Assembly (NCBI RefSeq): GCF_021654455.1
Contig: NZ_AP024276.1
Coordinates: forward strand, 1,736,001 to 1,800,000
Length of the DNA stretch: 64,000 nucleotides
Direction: 5' to 3'
Origin: Streptococcus parasuis
GTDB taxonomy: Bacteria; Bacillota; Bacilli; Lactobacillales; Streptococcaceae
Shown: one piece after another, positions 54,168-63,842 of the stretch
How positions within the stretch are numbered: the first letter of the stretch is position 1
Layout: each line of letters begins with the position of its first letter
Notes under the pieces: generated by a model
What the model was told of the DNA's origin: nothing
The model's database searches: none
What the model saw: only the letters and a program-made list of their open reading frames with translations
Translations under genes and position numbers: made by a program

Positions 54168-55169
54168 TCATTGTTTGATTCGTCCTGCTCCCACTAAATG
54201 CTGTTGCCAGTAGGGGCTTGTTAAGTCGGCATAACCGATTGGGTCGCCTGCATGAAACATACGGTTATTGCCAAGGTATATCCCAACATGAGTAATATAA
54301 GAGCCAGCGTTATAGGTAGAATGAAAGAAAACCAAATCGCCAGCTTGTGCTTCCGATAGTGGGATATGCTGGGTCACATCATATTGCTGTTGTGCGGTTC
54401 GTGGTAAGTTAATTCCAGCTTTTCCATACGTCCATTGTGTCAGTCCGCTACAATCAAAAGAAGTAGTCGGGGAAGCTCCACCGTAAACGTATCGCCAGCC
54501 CTCATATTTCAGTGCTTCGTCCATGATGGCTTGTACCGTATCATCATCAAACTCTGTTGTGACAAGATACTGCGTTACCAGTTGCACATAAAACATATTG
54601 CCATAGTTGTATCGCCAGCCCCCATTGATAGGTATGGCTATGGGATTGGGGTAAGACACTTTTTCGCCACCTGAATACTCTTTTGAGAAACTTTGAGCCA
54701 GTTCAAAGGTATATTTATTTCCACGATTAGCCACATACCCTAAGAAACCACCACCATAATTGTAGGACTGGATAACCGATTCTAAATCTACACTGAGCCT
54801 TTCGCTACTGGCTAATAATTCACTGAAATACTTCACACCTTGCTTAATGGATTCTTCTGTACTCAATGAATTAGGTGGAAGACCGAGGGATTCCGAGGAC
54901 TGCATAACATCTTCCGCAGTACCGCCCGATTCCACCTGTATAATCGCAAGAAGTATGTTGACATATTCTTCAACGCCATATTCTTTGACATATTTTTCTA
55001 CCATAGGCTTATGAGCCAGCACTTCTGCGGAAACATTCACACCTCCATAATGAATATTGGAAATTCCGCTGTCCTGTTCATCTGAAAATAAAATGGCAAC
55101 AAACAGAAGCAGTGAGAAGACCATCAAGAATAATCCAGAACCACCAATCACTAAAGTTTTCAACTTCAT
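54168..55169 (-). CDS. orf14: Cell-wall hydrolase Orf14 (lysozyme-like plus NlpC/P60)
   Basis: A 333-residue two-domain hydrolase. An N-terminal membrane anchor (TLVIGGSGLFLMVFSLLLFVA) precedes a lysozyme-like domain (about 70-190, with AIIQVESGG) and a C40 NlpC/P60 peptidase domain. The catalytic Cys is in SFDCSGLTQW, and the His in THVGIYLG. It opens peptidoglycan for the conjugation channel. The ATG overlaps the orf15 stop (ATGA). Confidence 0.95.
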   Translation of the reverse strand: MKLKTLVIGGSGLFLMVFSLLLFVAILFSDEQDSGISNIHYGGVNVSAEVLAHKPMVEKYVKEYGVEEYVNILLAIIQVESGGTAEDVMQSSESLGLPPNSLSTEESIKQGVKYFSELLASSERLSVDLESVIQSYNYGGGFLGYVANRGNKYTFELAQSFSKEYSGGEKVSYPNPIAIPINGGWRYNYGNMFYVQLVTQYLVTTEFDDDTVQAIMDEALKYEGWRYVYGGASPTTSFDCSGLTQWTYGKAGINLPRTAQQQYDVTQHIPLSEAQAGDLVFFHSTYNAGSYITHVGIYLGNNRMFHAGDPIGYADLTSPYWQQHLVGAGRIKQ

Positions 55170-57343
55170 GGTTTCTTACCGACTTTCTTAATGGTGGCGG
55201 TTTTGATTGGTGGTCTACTTCTTGTATTTTGTAGTGGTACTCTTTGAACAGTAGACGGACGTTCTTTTGTGATTGGACGTTGTGAAGTTCTATCTGCTGT
55301 AGTGGTTGAAGTTGCTGGCTTTTGAACGGTTTTTTCTTGAACGGTATTGCCTTGGCGTTCCACTTTTGGACTTGAAAAATCGGACTTAACTGCTGGACGC
55401 TCTTGTTTGGCTTGTTGAGATTCCTTATATGAAGTCTGAATATTAGACTGTTTTGAGGTCTGTTCATCATGATATTGTTCTTGTCTTGTAGTCGGTCTTT
55501 CATGAACAGAAGAAGCAGGCTGTTTTTTCTGTTTGACCTGTTCCATTTCAGAGCGACGCTTCGCAATGGTTTTTCGCCTTTGTTCCTGCTGTTCCTTGCG
55601 TCCACTGGCTCTGTCCGCTTTGGTTTGAGAAATACTACTGGTTAAATCACGGACATTCTCTTTTACTTTGGATTTTCCTTGATATACTGCATATCTTGCA
55701 TTGGTCGGCAAATCTTTAACCTGTTCTTTCAAACCACTAGCAGTGTCTACCATTCTGTCTTTGGTATCAGCTACTGTACCGATGGTTTGACCGATACGTT
55801 TTCCAAGTGTTGATTTTTCCTTTCCGTCTGGTCGGGAGTGATCTGCTTGTGTCCTTGCAGAACTCCCCGAACCCGACTGTCCTTTTTTACCTGTAACAAT
55901 GGCAGACCCAGCCCCTAGAGTAGTCATGGAACGTCCAAGTTTCCGCTGTAGACGGTGCATGTGAGCGTGCATAAGCATACGAGGTTTTCTCATCACACGA
56001 CTTCCCACACTTTGAGAATCGTTACTCTGTAGAGAAAACATACTCATTAAATCGCCCAGCTTGAAGTAGATTCCTGCAAAGGTCACAATCTGTAGAAAAG
56101 CAATCAAAAAGAACGGATAACCAGCCGATAAGGTATAGAGCATGGTTGAAATACTAAATGCTGTCGTAATAATCAATGTGATTCCAGCTCGTGTCAAAAT
56201 GGTATTAAAGAGCTTTGTTATGGCTCGTTTTGACATACCATCAAATGATGGAATCATGCTTAAAATAAAGCTCACAGGCAGAAACATAGCATAGATGATA
56301 AAAAGTACCTGCGAGAAAATCATGATTCCTGTTAATAGGAATACAAATATGGAAATCCCAATATTGAAGACAAATAGGAAGAAGACTGTACCTAAACGGT
56401 TAATGGTCTTTGTAATGGTTAGATTGGTATTGCTTCTGTCTTCAATTTCTTCCGCAACAATTTTTTCTCTGTCTTCGCCATTGTTGGAATCTGGGCTGGT
56501 GGAGAGCAGGCTTTCCACACGGTCAATACCGATACTTTCAATGTCTGAACTGTTGTATTGAAGCAGTAGCCACGGTTGCTGAACCTGTATGGAAAACAGG
56601 CTATCTCTGATTAAGTCCACGCTGTCCTTGCCTTGACTATCGGAATGGGGCATGACAATCTTCGTGCCAAGTGATAAACTGGCATTACTGATGTCTGATG
56701 AAAAGTCATTGATTTTTTTAATGTAGTCGGGAGCGTAGGCAATAAAGGAAGCCGATAGGATAAACACCAGCACAAAATTCATAATGGCATGAATTGCCTT
56801 TGTGGTTTCTCTCTTTATCAGTCCCGTATAGGCAACATAAACTCCAAGAACCAAAATCAAGAGTAAGAGGAATCCAACATAGAAACCCTCTGTTGAAAAT
56901 CCGTTTGCACTCACACCAGCTAAGGTCTGCATATTCTTACCAATGGAATCTGCTGTAGCGGAAATGAAGTCTAAGGAATAGGCTTCCTGTACTAAGTAAC
57001 CTGTCGCATTGGAAACATACAAACTGATTGTCCAAATAAAATTGGTAATGGCATATAGTCCATACATGACCTGTTTTCCAATCCCGTCCGACCAGTTCCA
57101 CGGAAGCCAGCCCCAGCTATTATCCACATAAAAATCCAGTTGATAGTTTTCAAGTGGGTATCGGCTGTATTCATTTGCCACATTGACCGTATCATCTACC
57201 AAGCCCGCAGCTTGAACCACCGTTCCCAGCATGGCTAAAAGAAAAATGGCAATCACAAGTGTGAAAGCCACTGTCATTGCCACTTTACCTAGACGTTTCA
57301 GCGTCCAGTTTGATTTTATTCTGTTTACTATTGATGGTTTCAC
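55166..57343 (-). CDS. orf15: Conjugation membrane protein Orf15
   Basis: A 725-residue VirB6/TrbL-like channel protein. About eight membrane helices fill the first 440 residues. A long hydrophilic tail rich in Gln, Lys, Ser and Arg follows (about 450-725), likely disordered. It forms the inner-membrane pore of the Tn916 transfer machine. It starts two bases after the orf16 stop. Confidence 0.93.
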   Translation of the reverse strand: MKPSIVNRIKSNWTLKRLGKVAMTVAFTLVIAIFLLAMLGTVVQAAGLVDDTVNVANEYSRYPLENYQLDFYVDNSWGWLPWNWSDGIGKQVMYGLYAITNFIWTISLYVSNATGYLVQEAYSLDFISATADSIGKNMQTLAGVSANGFSTEGFYVGFLLLLILVLGVYVAYTGLIKRETTKAIHAIMNFVLVFILSASFIAYAPDYIKKINDFSSDISNASLSLGTKIVMPHSDSQGKDSVDLIRDSLFSIQVQQPWLLLQYNSSDIESIGIDRVESLLSTSPDSNNGEDREKIVAEEIEDRSNTNLTITKTINRLGTVFFLFVFNIGISIFVFLLTGIMIFSQVLFIIYAMFLPVSFILSMIPSFDGMSKRAITKLFNTILTRAGITLIITTAFSISTMLYTLSAGYPFFLIAFLQIVTFAGIYFKLGDLMSMFSLQSNDSQSVGSRVMRKPRMLMHAHMHRLQRKLGRSMTTLGAGSAIVTGKKGQSGSGSSARTQADHSRPDGKEKSTLGKRIGQTIGTVADTKDRMVDTASGLKEQVKDLPTNARYAVYQGKSKVKENVRDLTSSISQTKADRASGRKEQQEQRRKTIAKRRSEMEQVKQKKQPASSVHERPTTRQEQYHDEQTSKQSNIQTSYKESQQAKQERPAVKSDFSSPKVERQGNTVQEKTVQKPATSTTTADRTSQRPITKERPSTVQRVPLQNTRSRPPIKTATIKKVGKKP

Positions 57344-57345
57344 AT

Positions 57346-59793
57346 TTACACCTCTTTTCGCACAGGTGGTCTGGTATCAAAGGCATGGAGCAGTTCTTCA
57401 AATACAGGGTGGAACTGTATCACACCGACACGACCATATAAATCACTGATAAGGCATTGCCCGTTTTCCAAATCACGCAATCGCTTCTGATTGTTTTCGT
57501 CCTCTGGGTCTACACCAAAAAAGGCTAAGGTCTTTTTAATCTCGTTAAGGTCAGTGGAACGAAATGCAAATTTTAAGCCGAGGTTATTTTTCAGTTTTTC
57601 ATCTAAGAGGTCGTCTGTATTTTGGGTCACGAAATATACCCCAGCGTTCATAGCACGACCAGCCCGAACCAGCTTCATAGATAGTGTTTTTCCTTGTGCT
57701 ACCTGTAAAAAGCTCCATGCTTCGTCTAAATCTACAATCTTGAAAATGCTTCGGTCTGTATGGATAAAGTCTAAAGCAAAGGTACTAATGACAATCAGCA
57801 TAGCAACGGATAAAAGCTCCATAGTGGTATATTCCTCAAAGGAAGTTTCCTTGTCGGGAAGTACCAAGTCCGCAACCTGTATAATGTTCAGTTGTTTTTC
57901 TAAGCTGATAGACTGCTCCACATAACCATTACTGAATAATAAATGTGCAAAGTCATAGTCTGTAAAACTTTCGATATGGTCGGCTATACTGGTACTTAGT
58001 GGCGTATTCTCAACCCGTAATTCCTCAATCACTTTCATCAACCCTCGTACTTCACTATTGGTTACTGCACGAATGGCTTTTCTAAGGATTGGGAAGCGTT
58101 CCCCATCACGAGAGGAAATCCCCGTAAGGAATGTCAGAATATCAATAGCCAGTGATTCAGAATCTTTGGGATTTTTCATAATCACATAAGGGTCAAGTAA
58201 GCCTTTGTTTTTCTCATCAGAAGTCAGAGTGACGATATTGATTTCATGGGAAATCTCTGGCAAGGTTTCTTTCCATCTGCCACGTTCTGCTTTTGGGTCT
58301 ACAATCACTGCTTGTGCCTCATAAAGCACCGCATAATAGACGATAAGGTTATTCGCAAAGGATTTACCACCACCCAGCGAACCAACAAAAGCCGACGCTA
58401 ACGCATTGGTTACTGAACCCTTAACCCCTTGACTGGCAAGAGCAGGTTTCAGATAGACATTGCGTCCAGTATCTAAGCTGTAGCCAACATAAATCCCCTC
58501 ATTTTCCCCCAGCATTTGAGTAGCACCAAAACCTAAACCAGCGAGGAAATCAGAGGTCACGTATTGAATATAATCATTCATATAACGCTTGCTGGCAGGT
58601 AAAAATTCTTCATGTAAGCCGAGCATATCCCCAAATGGTCGTACCAGTTTTACGCTTAAATCGTCATAAAAATCTTTCACTTCATTACAACGACGTTTGA
58701 GTTCGTCAAGATCATTTGCTGATACCCTTACCACATAAGACAGCTTGTACATAGATTCCTTGCTTTGGTCTAAATTGGTTTCCAGCTCATTCACACTTTC
58801 CAGAGCTTCCGCCACATTGGAGCTGGTTTCATTATCACTTTGCCAAGCGTGGTTATCCAAGTCTTTCAGTTCTTTCTTTTTATTGCGGACAGTAGATAGG
58901 GCTTTACGATTCGCTACAATTTCCACATTCATTGACGTATCAATCGGGAATGTAAATTGCTGTTGCTGGTAGTAGAAGATTTCAGAGGACGGGAAGTCCA
59001 GTTCTCCGACAATGCTGTTAATGGTAAAGTAAGCTACATAGACGGTTTCATCTTCCTGCTGGATTTTCAAATATCGCTGTTTTTCTTCCACCAAACAGCG
59101 AGTAGGCTTAATCAAGTCATAGTATTTAATCAGCGTTTCATTATCCAGCTTTTTCTTTGATAGATGGTACTCATACTCTTCATAGGCAGTGCCTGTCTGT
59201 CCGTAAAGGTGTTCAATCAGATAGCCGAAGTCGTCCTTATCTAACCTGCGGATTTTGAAACGACGAGAGATTTTATTTTCTAAGAGCTTTTCCATCTTCT
59301 GAAAACGCAGGATTTCATCATTACTCATACTAACAAAATCGCCCATCAGCTTATGGTTCACATCATAGACAAAATCAGACAAAGCATTTTTTGCTTCAAC
59401 GGTAAGACTTTTCATAGAAAACTCCTGATCGTTGAGAAGCAACTTAAAGCCGATAAAGAAACGGTAGTTCACTTGATTTTCGCCAATCATGGATATTAAA
59501 GCGTCTGTCTGTTGGTCGATTTTGTCATAGGCAACCGCTTTGAGCTTGCCAGTGACTTCATTTTTGGAACGCTCTTGTGCAGAACGTATGCTGGATTCTG
59601 TACTGATTTGTAAAGCATGAATTTTGCCATCACGATTTTGTGCGATAAGCTGTCTGAAAGAATCATGCACTTGTATTTTCTGTTCTGGACTTAGAAATGA
59701 GTAATTGTAAGGAACAAGCTCATAGTAAGCATAACATTCCCCGTCTTTATTCCAGACGAGATTGTTTTCAATGTATTTAATTGGATATGCCAT
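57346..59793 (-). CDS. orf16: Conjugation ATPase Orf16 (VirB4-like)
   Basis: An 815-residue AAA-like ATPase that powers the conjugation channel. Walker A is GSLGGGKSF near residue 460, and Walker B is KIVDLDEAWSF. A frame open to 59844 adds 17 residues overlapping orf17; I chose 59793 (MAYPIKYIENN), preceded by AGGAG, which gives the Tn916 length. Confidence 0.96.
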   Translation of the reverse strand: MAYPIKYIENNLVWNKDGECYAYYELVPYNYSFLSPEQKIQVHDSFRQLIAQNRDGKIHALQISTESSIRSAQERSKNEVTGKLKAVAYDKIDQQTDALISMIGENQVNYRFFIGFKLLLNDQEFSMKSLTVEAKNALSDFVYDVNHKLMGDFVSMSNDEILRFQKMEKLLENKISRRFKIRRLDKDDFGYLIEHLYGQTGTAYEEYEYHLSKKKLDNETLIKYYDLIKPTRCLVEEKQRYLKIQQEDETVYVAYFTINSIVGELDFPSSEIFYYQQQQFTFPIDTSMNVEIVANRKALSTVRNKKKELKDLDNHAWQSDNETSSNVAEALESVNELETNLDQSKESMYKLSYVVRVSANDLDELKRRCNEVKDFYDDLSVKLVRPFGDMLGLHEEFLPASKRYMNDYIQYVTSDFLAGLGFGATQMLGENEGIYVGYSLDTGRNVYLKPALASQGVKGSVTNALASAFVGSLGGGKSFANNLIVYYAVLYEAQAVIVDPKAERGRWKETLPEISHEINIVTLTSDEKNKGLLDPYVIMKNPKDSESLAIDILTFLTGISSRDGERFPILRKAIRAVTNSEVRGLMKVIEELRVENTPLSTSIADHIESFTDYDFAHLLFSNGYVEQSISLEKQLNIIQVADLVLPDKETSFEEYTTMELLSVAMLIVISTFALDFIHTDRSIFKIVDLDEAWSFLQVAQGKTLSMKLVRAGRAMNAGVYFVTQNTDDLLDEKLKNNLGLKFAFRSTDLNEIKKTLAFFGVDPEDENNQKRLRDLENGQCLISDLYGRVGVIQFHPVFEELLHAFDTRPPVRKEV

Positions 59794-60169
59794 AAAATTC
59801 ACTCCTAACTGCTGTAATGGCTTCTTGTGGCTGGTTTCTGCCAAGCGTTACTTTTTTTCCTGCATAGGTCAGCTTTGGTCGCAGTGCATAAGCAATGACA
59901 GACTTCAAAAATCCATAAGGCTTTTTACCATCAAAAGTTTTTGTAGACATAAACCATGTGAAAGCCACAGGAATCCCAAAGTATTTGAGAAATGCTCCCT
60001 CTATCATGGAAAGAGGGGGCAAGTTGCCAAGTATCATCACTGCAAAGAGTGACACGACAAACCATGTCATTTGCGTAAAGGTTATGGGAAACGGAAGTCT
60101 AAAATCATTGATAGAATACAGTACCTTTTCCACAGACCAGATACTGGTATAGCTTCGTATTTTCTTCAT
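59777..60169 (-). CDS. orf17: Conjugation protein Orf17 (TcpE family)
   Basis: A 130-residue TcpE-type membrane protein with two central membrane helices (TWFVVSLFAVMILGNL and the following segment) and a basic C-terminus. The frame runs to 60283, but MKKIRSYTSIW at 60169 with GAAAGGA upstream is the natural start. It overlaps orf16 by 17 bases. Confidence 0.93.
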   Translation of the reverse strand: MKKIRSYTSIWSVEKVLYSINDFRLPFPITFTQMTWFVVSLFAVMILGNLPPLSMIEGAFLKYFGIPVAFTWFMSTKTFDGKKPYGFLKSVIAYALRPKLTYAGKKVTLGRNQPQEAITAVRSEFYGISN

Positions 60170-60257
60170 GTAATCAATCCTTTCATAAAAAATAGGGGTA
60201 GCTGATTGAGCCACCCCGTAAAATAGAAAATCTGCCAGTAGTAATGTACCGACAGAT

Positions 60258-60755
60258 TTAATAGACGATTTCAAAAATCCCATGATTGGTTGAGATAAAC
60301 GTTCCTGAAAGGTCTAAATCCCGACCATAGGCTTGATAATCAATATAGTTTTGAAGACTAGCTGGTACTTCGCCTAAAGCACCCGTTTCTTCAATGTAGT
60401 AGCGTGCCACGTCATACATATCATCACAATCGGAATGAATGATAATATCCTCTTGATGTTCGCTTAGTTCTTCAATGCTTGAAAAATGAGTGAGCAGAGC
60501 AGATAGCTCCGATTGTAATTCTTCGGGTAATTCCGATACCATTTCCCATAGTCGATTGAGTTCGCCAATGGAAGTGTATTCGTCAACCGTAAAGGGTAAC
60601 TCGTAGTCATGAATGGCGTATTCCTCATATTCATCATTCAAGCCGATTTTCTCTTTGACTTCCTCAAAGTCAATGGGAAAGGTAAACCACGCACCGACCA
60701 ATTCGCCCTCATTGTATTTGCCTAAATTCGCAATATAGACTTGCATATCGTCCAT
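60258..60755 (-). CDS. ardA: Antirestriction protein ArdA (Orf18)
   Basis: A 165-residue, highly acidic protein that mimics B-form DNA and blocks type I restriction enzymes as the ICE enters a new cell. MQVYIANLGKYNEGELVGAW and the Asp/Glu-rich body are typical of ArdA. AAAGGACG precedes the start. In Tn916 it is a known virtual-DNA dimer. Confidence 0.96.
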   Translation of the reverse strand: MDDMQVYIANLGKYNEGELVGAWFTFPIDFEEVKEKIGLNDEYEEYAIHDYELPFTVDEYTSIGELNRLWEMVSELPEELQSELSALLTHFSSIEELSEHQEDIIIHSDCDDMYDVARYYIEETGALGEVPASLQNYIDYQAYGRDLDLSGTFISTNHGIFEIVY

Positions 60756-60871
60756 ATATTCACGTCCTTTCTTTGTAGAGATTCAAAAATCCCTACCGCA
60801 CTTCGTTTGGTGTACCATTCCTTTGCGGAACATAAGAAAACCACTTATATTCCACAAAAGAACGGTTTTAT

Positions 60872-61093
60872 TTAAGCACCAATAATGCGATTGAATAGCT
60901 CTAGTAAAATGTCTTTTACTCCAGCAGCGTTGAAGACTAAGCCAACCGCAATAATCGCAATAATTAAAAAGCCAATCAGTTTGCTAAACTCACGCTTGAA
61001 GCCAAGATACAAGCCAATCACAACGATTGCTAAAAGCACCAGTGATTGAGCGTTTGATAGAAACCAGTTATAAAGGTTTTGTCCAAAATTCAT
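60872..61093 (-). CDS. orf19: Small membrane protein Orf19 (TcpD-like)
   Basis: A 73-residue protein with two membrane helices (SLVLLAIVVIGLYLGF and LIGFLIIAIIAVGLVF) and a short C-terminal tail. Size and place fit a TcpD-like part of the transfer channel. GGAGAG precedes the start. It lies between orf20 and ardA in the transfer operon. Confidence 0.9.
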   Translation of the reverse strand: MNFGQNLYNWFLSNAQSLVLLAIVVIGLYLGFKREFSKLIGFLIIAIIAVGLVFNAAGVKDILLELFNRIIGA

Positions 61094-61135
61094 AAAAATG
61101 TTCTCCTCTCTATATTCAATGAATTTGTATTTGAG

Positions 61136-62251
61136 TTATTTTTTTGTTGTTATCACGTCCTGTTCTTTTACTGACTGTTGCTTCAAAATCTGCTTGTGTC
61201 GGTCTGTCAGTTTCGCATGGTCGAGAATGTCTTTTACAACCTGCGTCTGGTTGATTTCATCAAGTTTAATCGCAACCTTTAAGGTCGGGGCAACTTGATG
61301 AGATAGCCAGTTCAGCGTCCTTTGGAAGGAGTAAGGCTCTGGTTTTGTGGTTAGTTTTAATCGTTCACGATTGTTCCCAATAAACCAAGCCCATTCTTCA
61401 TTCAGTTTCCAATCAGAACGAGGTTTGGAATCGTCTTTATCTACAAAACGGATATACCGATTGATAATTTTAAAGGCGGTATGCTCTGGATTGTCATAGA
61501 CGAGTAAATCACGGACTGCATAATAGGCACGCTCATTTTTCAATCGAATCTCAAAACGTTTTTTTACTTCTGCGTCTTCAATGGGAATATCATTTTTCTT
61601 GTACTGCTCGTAGTCCTTTTCATAGATACAGAAATAAACTTCACTTTGTAATGAACCGATATAGAGGGTGTTTCCCATACATTCCTTTTCCTCTTTGCGT
61701 ACCAGTTCGCCACTGCGATAGCTTTTAAAACTGCGGAAGACGGAGATACATTCTTCCTGTTGGCACTTTTCAGTGAGTACAGGGATATTTAAAATCCCTG
61801 TCTTATCGTTAATGGCAAGGTCAAGGCGTTTCATCACACCGCCAGCCACCAGAACTCCTTTGTCCAGTTCATGGGAGCAAAGGACGAATATGTCGCCTAA
61901 AGCATAATGCTCTGAATAAGAATAGAAACCATAGTCCTCATGAAGAAAATAGGACAGTTTCAGTTGTAAGATGTTTTCGACCACCTGCTGTACGTCTGTT
62001 GTCGGAAAGCGAATTCTTACATAATCAAACAGCATTTCAAGGGGAGCGTCGGGATTGAAGCGTTCCAGAGCTTCCCAAAGGGACTGCTGTAAATCCTCTG
62101 ATGGCTTGACTTTTCCTGTTTCAATATCGCTTAGATACTGCCTTGTAATACCAGTCGCAACAGCTAAACGGTTTTGAGATAGTCCATAAGCCAAGCGTTT
62201 TTCTTTTAAATGCTGTAACCAAGTTTGTTCATTCAGTAAAAATCCCTCCAA
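61136..62251 (-). CDS. orf20: Relaxase / Rep_trans protein Orf20 (MobT)
   Basis: A 371-residue protein with an N-terminal Cro-type HTH (KRLAYGLSQNRLAVATGITRQYLSDIETG) and a Rep_trans (pT181-type) nicking domain. It nicks oriT and starts transfer and rolling-circle replication. No ATG fits the start: the frame begins with TTG at 62251, but the strong GGAGGG lies after that codon. CTG at 62236, 8 bases past the site, is an alternative and would give 366 residues. Confidence 0.92.
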   Translation of the reverse strand: MEGFLLNEQTWLQHLKEKRLAYGLSQNRLAVATGITRQYLSDIETGKVKPSEDLQQSLWEALERFNPDAPLEMLFDYVRIRFPTTDVQQVVENILQLKLSYFLHEDYGFYSYSEHYALGDIFVLCSHELDKGVLVAGGVMKRLDLAINDKTGILNIPVLTEKCQQEECISVFRSFKSYRSGELVRKEEKECMGNTLYIGSLQSEVYFCIYEKDYEQYKKNDIPIEDAEVKKRFEIRLKNERAYYAVRDLLVYDNPEHTAFKIINRYIRFVDKDDSKPRSDWKLNEEWAWFIGNNRERLKLTTKPEPYSFQRTLNWLSHQVAPTLKVAIKLDEINQTQVVKDILDHAKLTDRHKQILKQQSVKEQDVITTKK

Positions 62252-62259
62252 TCAAAAAG

Positions 62260-62295
62260 GCGTATGTCAACTTTTAAAGCCCATTTGACATACGC
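62260..62295. repeat. Inverted repeat beside oriT
   Basis: GCGTATGTCAA (62260-62270) and TTGACATACGC (62285-62295) are perfect inverted copies. The pair lies between orf20 and the nic hairpin and may be a binding site for the orf20 HTH or an RNA hairpin upstream of it. Confidence 0.7.
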
Positions 62296-62339
62296 TGAAA
62301 TTTTGTAAATCCCTTGTAACCAAAGGATTTTCTAATGTT

Positions 62340-62430
62340 TTTTTGACTGTTTCCTGTCGATTTGTACCCCCCTGTTAGATACGGGGGGTTAAGTGCTGGC
62401 GTGGCTATTGCCACACCAGCCAGCAAGATC
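62340..62430. other. oriT: Origin of transfer (oriT)
   Basis: ACCCCCC (62366-62372) and GGGGGGT (62383-62389) flank a TGTTAGATAC loop, the nic-region hairpin described for Tn916, between orf20 and orf21. A second stem, CTGGCGTGGC/GCCACACCAG, follows at 62395-62418. Confidence 0.88.
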
Positions 62431-63814
62431 AGTCCACACCTGCGACTTCCGCTTCGCACGTCGCCTGCGTGGACTGTCTGCTGTTGGATAACTTTTTAAT
62501 TTCCTCCAAGAAATCATATCCTTTTGGTACAAGGGGAGTATAAAACTCTGATATGACACTTGTTCCTACATCAACATAGCCACGACCTTTGATTCGCTTT
62601 AAGAAGAAATCCTTTTGTACGTCACTGCCAAACATCATGCCATAGCCCATTTCAGACATACGACCTAAAGCCACTCTGAAATTAAACTGATCACGGATTC
62701 CGTCGCCTAAATATTTTGCGTCTGGACGTTGACAAGCCAGTATTAGAAAGAAGCCAGCTTGACGACCTAACATGACAATCTGTTTCAGCTTATTCATAAC
62801 TGCGGTGTTTTCTTTTGTTCCCAGCATTTCCATGAAAGCGACGTATTCATCAAAGATTAAGAAGTGTGCCGGGAGACCTAAGTAAGCATAATTTTTGCCA
62901 GTCTTATAGTTCTTCATCTGCTTCATTTCCTCACTACGTTTCATCATTTCTTCATAGAATGTTTCAATGCAAGAAAGCAAGTCTTCTTTTCTATAGTAGA
63001 CATTTGCCATCACAGAACCTAAGTCCGCAAGATCAGCATTTTTCGGGTCAAGAATATACAGTTTTGAATCTGTATGAAGCAAGGCTTCAATCAGTGTCAG
63101 TATAAAGTAAGTTTTACCGCCACCTGTACCACCAGCAATCAACATATGAGGGAGCTTATCATATTCCCACCATACGTTTTTCATTAAGCGAAGTTTACCA
63201 TCTTTAGCTTCTACTTCATCAATAGAAATACGACTGGCTATGGTGTCATAGATCAAAGTATATTCCACATAGGAATCCTTTAACTCTTTATCCGTCAGCT
63301 CACAGTACAAGCCACTCTCTAATTTCTTTTCCAAGTGTAAGAGTTGGTCTTGATATTTTCCCAGCGTGATTTCCACCCGTATCTGTATCAAGCCATTTTT
63401 AAGTCGATAATACATTTTAGGGAAGTAGGTTATCTTTTCCTTTGTACGACCAGCACTATCTTTAAAGAAACCCTCTGTTTTGACCTGTTCAGATTCATAC
63501 CACTTGTTTTCAAGTATCATCTTTGCCAGTTTTTGACGGTGGTAAAGTTGTTTAACCGTATCATAGCGAACCCGTTTGAATACAAACGCTACCAGCAAGC
63601 AGATAAGAATTGCGACACTGAAACTGATAATTAAATAGGGAATGTCAATCTTATCTGCTTGTGATAGGTTAAAATCCTGCCAGTTGATCTGCTGGATTGT
63701 CTTCACATGAAACAGTCCGACAACCAGCAGGAAAACAGGCAGGAGTGACGCTATCGTAAAATGAAAGACTAAATCTTTACCAGATGGGCGAATCCTTTTA
63801 CCACGCTGTTTCAT
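62429..63814 (-). CDS. orf21: FtsK/SpoIIIE coupling ATPase Orf21
   Basis: A 461-residue coupling protein. Two N-terminal membrane helices (about 17-35 and 50-70) precede the FtsK-type motor. Walker A is GGTGGGKTYF near 235, Walker B is FLIFDEYVAF. It pumps DNA to the transfer channel and has also been linked to helper functions with Orf20. Its 3' end lies next to oriT. Confidence 0.96.
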   Translation of the reverse strand: MKQRGKRIRPSGKDLVFHFTIASLLPVFLLVVGLFHVKTIQQINWQDFNLSQADKIDIPYLIISFSVAILICLLVAFVFKRVRYDTVKQLYHRQKLAKMILENKWYESEQVKTEGFFKDSAGRTKEKITYFPKMYYRLKNGLIQIRVEITLGKYQDQLLHLEKKLESGLYCELTDKELKDSYVEYTLIYDTIASRISIDEVEAKDGKLRLMKNVWWEYDKLPHMLIAGGTGGGKTYFILTLIEALLHTDSKLYILDPKNADLADLGSVMANVYYRKEDLLSCIETFYEEMMKRSEEMKQMKNYKTGKNYAYLGLPAHFLIFDEYVAFMEMLGTKENTAVMNKLKQIVMLGRQAGFFLILACQRPDAKYLGDGIRDQFNFRVALGRMSEMGYGMMFGSDVQKDFFLKRIKGRGYVDVGTSVISEFYTPLVPKGYDFLEEIKKLSNSRQSTQATCEAEVAGVD

Positions 63815-63842
63815 GCGAAAAAGTCTCCTTTCTACCTAGCGA

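Noticed and set aside
55078..55605. 175-codon minus-strand ORF overlapping orf14 and orf15
   Set aside because: It is an alternate frame of the Gln/Lys-rich orf15 tail and has no independent support.
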